The position numbers were made by a program, and so were the translations under genes. From the NCBI GenBank assembly GCA_011046175.1, contig DSBB01000146.1:1-5503 (forward strand): DNA of 5,503 nt, written 5' to 3'. This DNA is from Candidatus Hydrogenedentota bacterium (GTDB lineage Bacteria; Hydrogenedentota; Hydrogenedentia; Hydrogenedentales; CAITNO01). Position 1 is the stretch's first letter. Each line of letters starts with the position of its first letter. Under the pieces are notes generated by a model. It had not been told where the DNA came from. It did no database searches and was given only the letters and a program-made list of their open reading frames with translations. Shown piece by piece: positions 1 to 4,733 of the stretch.

Positions 1-72
1 GGAGAAGGAGAAGGAGAAGGAGAAGGAGAAGGAGAAGGAGAAGGAGAAGGAGAGGGAGAGGGTGAAGGTGAA
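1..72 (+). repeat. In-frame hexanucleotide tandem repeat coding (Gly-Glu)12
   Basis: Eight perfect GGAGAA units (1-48), two GGAGAG (49-60) and two GGTGAA (61-72), all in the reading frame of the EF-hand protein. The array runs off the left edge, so its full length is unknown. The 5' units are identical and the 3' units drift, as expected if the perfect core expands and contracts by slippage. Because the unit is six bases, copy-number change alters linker length by two residues without shifting the frame. Positions 1-60 are all purine on the plus strand. Confidence 0.95.
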
Positions 73-816
73 AACATTACCCAAGACCTGCTGGATCAAT
101 TTGATGATGCAGACGCGGATAACGATGACCTGCTGCATTATGATGAAGCAATAGTAATAATTCCGGATTTGACGCAGGAACAGTTTGTCGCGCTTGATCG
201 CAACGGCGACGGCTACTTGAGCCGGGCGGAGCTGATGGCGGCGCTCGACAGACAGTGCAAGCCGGTGTTTGCGGCGGCGGACGCCGTGATAACATGCGAC
301 GACCTGCTTGCCGCGCAAGACGCACTTCGCGCCGCCTTTGCCACTGTTCGCGCGGAGGACGGGTGCGGCACTGACCTGACCGATTTTGTCAAAGTCAGGC
401 GTATTGTATGGCTTAAAGATAACCGTCGTTTTGAAGACTTGAACCTGGAGGACATTGCAGGGAAGATAAAGGATTTTGACGCCGGTGAGTACGACTACTC
501 CATTGGCAAGACGCAGAAACTGTTCCATTACTACCTGCTGTTCCGCCCCGGCGTTTATAGAATCTTCTACGAGATAGACGAAGAGGTCTGCGAACGCTAC
601 GGGGTGACGGCCATGTGGGAAGCGCAGCAGAAGATAACGATAGACGACCAATGTTCCGGCTGTCTGGGCTGTCTTGGCTGTGACGCCTGCGCGCGCTGCC
701 GCGACCGCTACATCCCCGAATATGCCGTCGAGTTAAAGCGGATGCTCGGCGACTGGCTGCTCGTCGGGCTGAGCCTGCTGGTATTGCTGTCGCCCGCGGG
801 GCACAACCGTTCATAA
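1..816 (+). CDS. EF-hand protein with Gly-Glu repeat, six-Cys ladder and C-terminal hydrophobic anchor (5' partial)
   Basis: The frame is open from the first base to the TAA at 814-816, so the true start lies upstream; the in-frame TTG at 169 would cut off the first EF-hand and is rejected. Of 271 visible residues, 1-24 are twelve Gly-Glu pairs. Residues 38-49 form an EF-hand loop (D38, D40, D42, L45, E49; Asp instead of Gly at loop position 6). Residues 66-77 form a canonical one (D66, N68, D70, G71, L73, E77). Residues 90-102 look like a third hand with a shortened, probably non-binding loop. Residues 105-215 are unrecognised, with aromatic- and charge-rich stretches. Cysteines 218, 221, 224, 227, 230 and 233 are spaced exactly three apart. 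Residues 248-264 are hydrophobic and are followed by a short tail containing His and Arg, as in C-terminal sorting or anchor tails. EF-hands of this type bind calcium. I infer a surface or exported protein whose acidic Gly-Glu tract is a linker. The exact function is unknown, and the signal peptide, if any, lies outside the window. Confidence 0.85.
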   Translation, partial: GEGEGEGEGEGEGEGEGEGEGEGENITQDLLDQFDDADADNDDLLHYDEAIVIIPDLTQEQFVALDRNGDGYLSRAELMAALDRQCKPVFAAADAVITCDDLLAAQDALRAAFATVRAEDGCGTDLTDFVKVRRIVWLKDNRRFEDLNLEDIAGKIKDFDAGEYDYSIGKTQKLFHYYLLFRPGVYRIFYEIDEEVCERYGVTAMWEAQQKITIDDQCSGCLGCLGCDACARCRDRYIPEYAVELKRMLGDWLLVGLSLLVLLSPAGHNRS

Positions 817-862
817 GGCGCCTTTTCGCGCGTAAACGGCAGTACTGTTGACGCGGTACAGC

Positions 863-895
863 CCGACACGTCGGACGCGCCGGACACAGTCCGAC
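863..895. other. Inverted-repeat cluster in the gap downstream of the EF-hand gene
   Basis: GTCGGAC at 870-876 is perfectly complementary to GTCCGAC at 889-895 (7-base arms, 12-base loop). An overlapping shorter dyad, CCGAC-AC-GTCGG, lies at 863-874. The copies could form alternative hairpins. No T-run follows, so it is not a clear intrinsic terminator. It could be a weak terminator, an mRNA 3'-end hairpin for the upstream gene, or a protein-binding site. Only the complementarity is seen directly. Confidence 0.4.
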
Positions 896-928
896 AGACC
901 ATACAGGCACATCTACGGCATGTTCTTT

Positions 929-958
929 TTGCCCCGCGCGCGGCTTTGCGAGTATCAT
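929..958 (+). promoter_or_regulatory. Possible sigma70-type promoter for the epimerase gene
   Basis: TTGCCC at 929-934 and TATCAT at 953-958 are separated by 18 bases, which would place transcription start near 965 and give a leader of about 60 bases before the ATG at 1025. A perfect 10-base palindrome (CCGCGCGCGG, 934-943) abuts the -35 and fills part of the spacer, a position where a repressor could act. The match is partial. A second -10-like hexamer (TATATT, 996-1001) has no -35 partner. Confidence 0.35.
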
Positions 959-1013
959 TACCGTCATGCGTCTGGGCGGGCGCTTTGTAGCCGATTATAT
1001 TGTTCTGCAACAT

Positions 1014-1018
1014 GGGAG
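1014..1018 (+). promoter_or_regulatory. Ribosome binding site that fixes the epimerase start
   Basis: GGGAG lies 6 bases before the ATG at 1025. It supports that start over upstream in-frame ATGs (such as 848), whose extra residues are Arg/Thr-rich and precede the N-terminal Rossmann strand that normally begins these proteins. Confidence 0.75.
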
Positions 1019-1024
1019 AGAAAT

Positions 1025-1993
1025 ATGCGCGTACTGGTCACCGGCGGCGCCGGGTTTATCGGGTCGCATTTGTGCGAGTTGTTGACGGCTCGCGGCGACA
1101 AGGTGTTTGTGCTGGACGATCTGAGCACGGGACGGTTCGAGAATATCGAACATCTTTCGGACGTTACCTGCATCATTGACAGCACGTTGAATCAGGAGAT
1201 TGTGCGCGACCTCGTGCGCGAAGTGGATGCGGTGTTTCATCTCGCGGCGACGGTGGGCGTGCAGCTGGTGGTGAACCACCCCATCCGCACCATTGTGAAC
1301 AACATCCAGGGCACGGAAACCATCCTCGAGGAGACGTGCCGCTACCGCAGGCGGCTGCTGATCACCTCGACCAGCGAGGTGTACGGCAAGGGCGCGAACG
1401 CGGTGTTCAACGAGAACGACGACCGGGTCATCGGCCCGACGCATCGCCACCGCTGGTGTTACGCGGCGTCGAAGGCGATAGACGAGTTTCTGGCGCTGGC
1501 GTACTGGCGCGAGAAGCGGCATCCCGTGGTGATTGCGCGGTTGTTCAACACGGTAGGCCCGCGCCAGACGGGGCGCTACGGCATGGTCATCCCCACGTTT
1601 GCGCGGCAGGCGCTGTTGAACGAGCCGCTGACGGTGTACGGCGACGGGAAGCAGACCCGCTGCTTCGCGTATGTGGGCGATGTTACGCCCGCGCTGGTCA
1701 CGCTCATGGACCGGAGCGACCTGCGGGGCGAGGTGTACAACATCGGCAACAACGAGCCGGTCAGCATGGAAGCGCTTGCGAAACGGGTGATTGAACGTTC
1801 CGGCAGCGAGTCCGACATCCGCTACGTTCCGTATGATCAGGCGTATGGCCCCGGCTATGAGGATATGCGCCACCGCGAGCCATGCCTAAAAAAAATCGGC
1901 GAGGCCATCGGCTACGCGCCGAAAACCTCGCTGGATGAAATTCTTGATATTGTCATCGCGGACACGCGCAACCGTTTGCAGCGCGATGTTTGA
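1025..1993 (+). CDS. NAD-dependent epimerase/dehydratase (extended SDR, sugar-nucleotide modifying)
   Basis: This 322-residue protein is a typical full-length extended short-chain dehydrogenase/reductase. The N-terminal Rossmann fold begins at once (MRVLVTGGAGFIGSH; glycine motif at 7-13), and the acidic residues D31-D32 at the end of strand 2 favour NAD(H) over NADP(H). FHLAA at 71-75 is the usual strand-4 motif. Active-site residues are T116/S117 in the TSEVYG segment (116-121) and the YxxxK pair Y146/K150. RLFNTVGPRQ (172-181) and the R(x)2FAYVGDV segment (212-220) are the family's sugar-nucleotide binding stretches. Such enzymes oxidise a nucleotide-sugar transiently with bound NAD and then epimerise, dehydrate or decarboxylate it, in the cytoplasm, for surface polysaccharide or glycan precursors. 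The sequence does not tell UDP-glucose 4-epimerase, UDP-glucuronate decarboxylase and related activities apart. No glycosyltransferase neighbours are visible, and the gene converges with the signalling gene after an 18-base gap. Confidence 0.9.
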   Translation: MRVLVTGGAGFIGSHLCELLTARGDKVFVLDDLSTGRFENIEHLSDVTCIIDSTLNQEIVRDLVREVDAVFHLAATVGVQLVVNHPIRTIVNNIQGTETILEETCRYRRRLLITSTSEVYGKGANAVFNENDDRVIGPTHRHRWCYAASKAIDEFLALAYWREKRHPVVIARLFNTVGPRQTGRYGMVIPTFARQALLNEPLTVYGDGKQTRCFAYVGDVTPALVTLMDRSDLRGEVYNIGNNEPVSMEALAKRVIERSGSESDIRYVPYDQAYGPGYEDMRHREPCLKKIGEAIGYAPKTSLDEILDIVIADTRNRLQRDV

Positions 1994-2011
1994 CGGCTGC
2001 TTTCGGAGCGT

Positions 2012-2953
2012 TTACGCCGATTTTTCGCGCGATTTTTTCATTGTTTTCCGGTTGTCCATGTGCAGGCCTGTGCTTCCCTGATTCACGGCTTTCTTTCGCA
2101 ATTGCGCCAGCACATCGAAGTATTCCTTAACGGAGCGCGCGCCGGTTCCCTCACTGTCTGTAATGCAAATCATCAATTTCAGAAGCGGAACGCCTTTCCC
2201 GCCGGCGACACTGCTCTTGGGCATTTTTAATCCCACCAGTTCATAAAAGTCCGGGAGATGTTTTTCCCAGCTTTCGGTGATGCGCTCGCTGTAGGGAACG
2301 ACGTGCTGGGGTTCCATGACGCACACGAAATGTCCCAGCCCCATGTGCGCGGCATGGAACAGCGGCGAGTCGAGATTTGCGCCGTAGCGTTGAAGAATGC
2401 GCGATATATGCCGCAACGCTTTGTTGCGGTGCGCGTCCCCGGCGAATTTGCCGAACTCGGCGATATTGTCCAGTTCAATGTAAGCGGTGGCAAAAGGAAT
2501 TTTCTGGGTAATGGCGCGTTGGATTACCGCCTTGATCATTTTGGCGCCTGCCAAGCCGGTGATGGAATCGGCTTGCTGCGCCAGATAGGCGCTTTTCAGC
2601 TGTTCATTTACCCTCGTTGCCAGTGTTTTCGCGTCGAACGGCTTAACCAGATAATCATCCGCCCCCTGGTCAAGCCCGTGCTGCACTTCGTCCTCGGCGC
2701 CCATGGACGACATGAGTATCACCGGCAACGCAAACAATTCGGCGTGGGCGCGGATGCGCCGGCAAATCTCGAACCCGCACACATCGGGCAGCATAACCTC
2801 GGCTATGACCAAATCTACGCTGTGTTGTTCCACCATTTTAACGACGCGGTCGCCCCGGTTCTCCAACACACAGACGTGCCCGGCGTCTTTGAGATGCGCG
2901 CACACATAGTTTCCAAAATGAGGATCGATATCAATACATAATATTTTCGCCAC
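2012..2953 (-). CDS. Atypical response regulator: degenerate receiver domain plus degenerate GGDEF-like domain
   Basis: This 313-residue cytoplasmic signalling protein starts at GTG (2953-2951), with GAGGGG eight bases upstream. Residues 3-120 are a CheY-like receiver: ILCID at strand 1 with D8, VMLPDVCGFE after strand 3, the Ser switch residue S82, and the invariant lysine K104 in YLVKPF. The phospho-acceptor Asp is replaced by Glu (E52), and the second acidic-pocket residue is Ile (I9), so ordinary phosphorylation is unlikely and the protein may be locked on or signal another way. Residues 129-265 follow the diguanylate-cyclase layout: DSITGL (129-134) for DxLTGL, YIELDNIAEF (158-167) for the DxDxFK strand, and GLGHF (205-209) where GGDEF should be. 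The catalytic acids are absent, so c-di-GMP synthesis is not expected; nucleotide sensing or protein binding is more plausible. The C-terminal tail (286-313) is basic. No histidine kinase is adjacent. The domain calls are firm for the receiver and moderate for GGDEF. Confidence 0.88.
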   Translation of the reverse strand: MAKILCIDIDPHFGNYVCAHLKDAGHVCVLENRGDRVVKMVEQHSVDLVIAEVMLPDVCGFEICRRIRAHAELFALPVILMSSMGAEDEVQHGLDQGADDYLVKPFDAKTLATRVNEQLKSAYLAQQADSITGLAGAKMIKAVIQRAITQKIPFATAYIELDNIAEFGKFAGDAHRNKALRHISRILQRYGANLDSPLFHAAHMGLGHFVCVMEPQHVVPYSERITESWEKHLPDFYELVGLKMPKSSVAGGKGVPLLKLMICITDSEGTGARSVKEYFDVLAQLRKKAVNQGSTGLHMDNRKTMKKSREKSA

Positions 2954-2961
2954 CTTGACAA

Positions 2962-2970
2962 CCCCTCTTT
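2962..2970 (-). promoter_or_regulatory. Ribosome binding site for the GTG start of the signalling gene
   Basis: Read on the minus strand this is AAAGAGGGG, ending 8 bases before the GTG at 2953. No in-frame ATG is as well placed relative to the receiver's first strand, so the motif decides for a GTG start. Confidence 0.7.
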
Positions 2971-3008
2971 ACTTTTTTGTGATGGCGTTGCACGCCACTC
3001 CTGTCTAT

Positions 3009-3037
3009 TGTATAACCCGATAAAAATTTCACGCGAA
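3009..3037 (-). promoter_or_regulatory. Weak promoter candidate proximal to the signalling gene
   Basis: On the minus strand TTCGCG (3037-3032), a 17-base spacer and TATACA (3014-3009) resemble a weak sigma70 site about 55 bases before the start codon. The overlapping TACAAT (3012-3007) is an alternative -10. The -35 match is poor, so this is the less likely of the two leftward promoters. Confidence 0.25.
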
Positions 3038-3098
3038 TTTCCGCTGATTTCGGTATGTTCCATCTCCGTATGCGCCCATACACTTCGAGCATCCTGCT

Positions 3099-3117
3099 GC
3101 GAAACCATGGTTCTCGC
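3099..3117. promoter_or_regulatory. Near-perfect dyad around AACCATGGTT, candidate operator
   Basis: A perfect 10-base palindrome (AACCATGGTT, 3103-3112) is flanked by GCGA at 3099-3102 and its complement TCGC at 3114-3117, with one extra base (C3113) on the right. It lies about 30 bases downstream of the leftward extended -10, inside the leader of the signalling gene. It could be a binding site for a dimeric regulator or a hairpin in the leader RNA. The symmetry is seen; the role is inferred. Confidence 0.4.
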
Positions 3118-3144
3118 CACGTTCCACCACAACCATCCATTGAG

Positions 3145-3153
3145 ATTATACCA
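3145..3153 (-). promoter_or_regulatory. Extended -10 promoter facing the signalling gene
   Basis: On the minus strand the bases read TGG then TATAAT: a consensus -10 (3150-3145) with the TGn extension (3153-3151). No good -35 is seen 16-18 bases further up, which is typical of extended -10 promoters. Transcription would start near 3138 and give a long leader of about 185 bases that includes the dyad at 3099-3117. Confidence 0.5.
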
Positions 3154-3205
3154 GAATTACCGCCATAGTTCCCACTGAATCTGCTGAAAAAATCCGGAAT
3201 TTCTG

Positions 3206-3233
3206 TTGTCCCTTTCGGGCAATCTGGTACACT
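3206..3233 (+). promoter_or_regulatory. Sigma70-like promoter for the amidohydrolase-comF operon
   Basis: TTGTCC (3206-3211), a 16-base spacer and TACACT (3228-3233) preceded by TGG (extended -10). Start of transcription would be near 3240, about 60 bases before the chosen ATG. An imperfect dyad (TTGTCCC at 3206-3212 against GGGCAA at 3217-3222) overlaps the -35 and could be an operator. Confidence 0.5.
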
Positions 3234-3254
3234 GTGCAATGTCTTGGCGTATGA

Positions 3255-3275
3255 GAGAAGCCGCATGGGCTTCTT
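3255..3275 (+). other. Leader hairpin before the amidohydrolase gene
   Basis: AGAAGCC (3256-3262) pairs perfectly with GGCTTCT (3268-3274) around a five-base loop, and an outer G-T pair adds an eighth step. It sits in the predicted 5' leader about 14 bases before the AGGA ribosome binding site. No T-run follows, so it is not a terminator. It may stabilise the mRNA or tune translation. Confidence 0.4.
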
Positions 3276-3288
3276 AAGACGCAACCAC

Positions 3289-3292
3289 AGGA
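3289..3292 (+). promoter_or_regulatory. Ribosome binding site choosing the second ATG of the amidohydrolase
   Basis: AGGA at 3289-3292 lies only one base before the in-frame ATG at 3294 but ten bases before the ATG at 3303. The latter spacing is workable and gives the compact N-terminus MDRRGFF expected of a Tat signal. Confidence 0.55.
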
Positions 3293-3302
3293 TATGTTAC
3301 AC

Positions 3303-4733
3303 ATGGACAGACGCGGCTTTTTCATGAACAGCGTTCTCGCCGGAGCGGGCGCCACCACGGCATTTACACGAAATGAAGGCGTATTGCATGCCGCCGCCAC
3401 GATGCAGGTTCCCCTGGAGACAAGCGCGCTTTCGGATATTCCGGTGTTTTGCGCCCATGAACACTGGGGCAGTATTGACGCGGTCGGCATGACAGCGGAG
3501 GGCTTTCGCGCCGACGCCGAGGCGGGCGCGGAACCCGGTCGCGAGGCGTCGTTGTGGGACATTCTGCTCGATCCGTATTTCGGCGGCTGGCTTTTTCAAG
3601 CGGGATGGGACGCGCGCGGGCGGGCGCGGGCCAAAGGCTTCGATTCCATGATTGACTGGTGGCGCGCGCAACCGGTCGAAGCGTTGACGGACATTCAAAC
3701 GCCCCTGCGTCAACAGAGTTGCACGGGCGCGTTCCAATGCATCCGGCACGGTGTGACGGCGCTGCACGGCGCGGATATTTCCGATATGGAGGCGGATGCA
3801 TGGCGGCAGGCGGACGCCTCCGTCGGAAAGGCGTACAAGGATATTTTCGGGTGGTACAAAACGGCGATGCGGCGGATGAATGTGAGCGAACTCATTCGTC
3901 CCGTTCACCCGGAGTATTTTTTGAACGCCGGACCGCGGGCGGAAGAAGAACGCGCGTTTACCCATCCCATTTTGCGCATTGATCCGCTGCTCGAATTATG
4001 GCCCGAGAATTGTCCTCGCCGCGACCGGCTTGCCGAAGCGATTGGCGTGGAGCCCCGCGACGCCGCATCATGGCGCGCTTTTATTTCCGCGCTTTTTGAC
4101 CGCGCCGCGGAAAAGGGGAATGTGGGCGTCAAACAATTGCAGGCGTACACGCGCCCGCTGGATTTTGCTTACCGTGAAGACGGCGAAGTGACGTTTCGCG
4201 GCCCGTTGCGTCACGAAGAGGCGCGAATATTTCAAGACTGGATAATGCATGAGTGCTGCAAACAGGCGCACGAGCGGCGGTGGCCGCATCAGGCGCATAC
4301 GGGCACGCACAACCTGCCGCAGTCTTCGCCGCTGCCCCTGGCGGCGCTGGCAAGCCGGTATCCGAACATGAATCTTGTGCTGCTTCACTGCTGGCCTTTT
4401 CTGGAGGAGGCGGGCTTTTTGGCAAAACATACGCGCAACATATATCTTGACGCATGCTGGCAAACCGTGTTGAATCCGGCGTTCTTTGAACAAGCCCTGT
4501 CGCTGTGGCTGGGTTATCTGCCCGTCTCGAAGGTAATGTGTTCACAGGACGCGACAAGCGTTGAAATGGCTGCGGGTTCCATAATGATTGCGCGCCGCCT
4601 TCTGGAACAAGCGCTTACGATCCGGGGCAACGACTGGCAATTGCCGGAACCGGCGCTGCGCGCCGGCGCCGCCGACATCCTGCACAACAACGCGGTCAAC
4701 GTGTACGGCATTGGAGCGTTTTACTCATCATGA
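3303..4733 (+). CDS. Tat-exported amidohydrolase-superfamily protein
   Basis: This 476-residue protein starts at the ATG at 3303; the in-frame ATG at 3294 would add three residues but has no usable ribosome binding site. Residues 2-7 (DRRGFF) are a twin-arginine motif followed by a small-residue hydrophobic stretch (8-21), so export by the Tat system in folded, metal-loaded form is likely. The mature part looks like the amidohydrolase-2 / metal-dependent TIM-barrel group: an HxH pair after strand 1 (H52, H54 in CAHEHWGS), a further His in HQAHTG (H332), LLHCWPF with H362, and an Asp in CSQDATS (D416) at the position of the final metal ligand. K277 in GVKQL is a possible extra active-site residue. 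Relatives hydrolyse, isomerise or decarboxylate small carbon compounds; the substrate cannot be read from the sequence. It is the first gene of a pair with the ComF gene, with a four-base overlap. Confidence is high in the superfamily and low in any specific reaction. Confidence 0.82.
   Translation: MDRRGFFMNSVLAGAGATTAFTRNEGVLHAAATMQVPLETSALSDIPVFCAHEHWGSIDAVGMTAEGFRADAEAGAEPGREASLWDILLDPYFGGWLFQAGWDARGRARAKGFDSMIDWWRAQPVEALTDIQTPLRQQSCTGAFQCIRHGVTALHGADISDMEADAWRQADASVGKAYKDIFGWYKTAMRRMNVSELIRPVHPEYFLNAGPRAEEERAFTHPILRIDPLLELWPENCPRRDRLAEAIGVEPRDAASWRAFISALFDRAAEKGNVGVKQLQAYTRPLDFAYREDGEVTFRGPLRHEEARIFQDWIMHECCKQAHERRWPHQAHTGTHNLPQSSPLPLAALASRYPNMNLVLLHCWPFLEEAGFLAKHTRNIYLDACWQTVLNPAFFEQALSLWLGYLPVSKVMCSQDATSVEMAAGSIMIARRLLEQALTIRGNDWQLPEPALRAGAADILHNNAVNVYGIGAFYSS

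Larger units (their letters stand above)
2954..3302. other. Divergent intergenic control region
   Basis: About 350 bases separate the signalling gene (leftward) from the amidohydrolase (rightward). The region is more AT-rich than the flanking genes and shows no convincing coding frame. It holds the ribosome binding sites, candidate promoters for both directions, a dyad and a leader hairpin listed separately. The two best promoter candidates lie back to back with about 50 bases between their proximal elements, so one regulator bound between them could affect both. Confidence 0.6.

Noticed and set aside
169..816. TTG at 169 as the start of the EF-hand gene
   Set aside because: The same frame is open to the left edge and encodes the Gly-Glu tract and the first EF-hand, so the gene begins outside the window.
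848..1024. N-terminal extension of the epimerase from an upstream in-frame ATG
   Set aside because: The extra residues are Arg/Thr-rich and unlike the family, the region contains promoter-like elements, and a clear ribosome binding site precedes the ATG at 1025, where the Rossmann strand starts.
995..1873. Long minus-strand open frame opposite the epimerase
   Set aside because: It is a shadow of the codon bias of the real gene: Arg/His/Val-rich with no recognisable motif, while the plus strand carries a complete enzyme.
1978..2000. Possible terminator hairpin (GCAGC / GCTGC) at the end of the epimerase gene
   Set aside because: Only five pairs, a 13-base loop and a T-run of three; too weak to call, although some termination between the convergent genes is expected.
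2258..2941. Long plus-strand open frame opposite the signalling gene
   Set aside because: The minus strand carries clear receiver and GGDEF-like motifs; the plus frame has none and no convincing ribosome binding site.
2931..3284. Minus-strand open frame across the intergenic region
   Set aside because: It overlaps the start of the signalling gene in another frame, shows no domain pattern, and covers the promoter elements of both directions.
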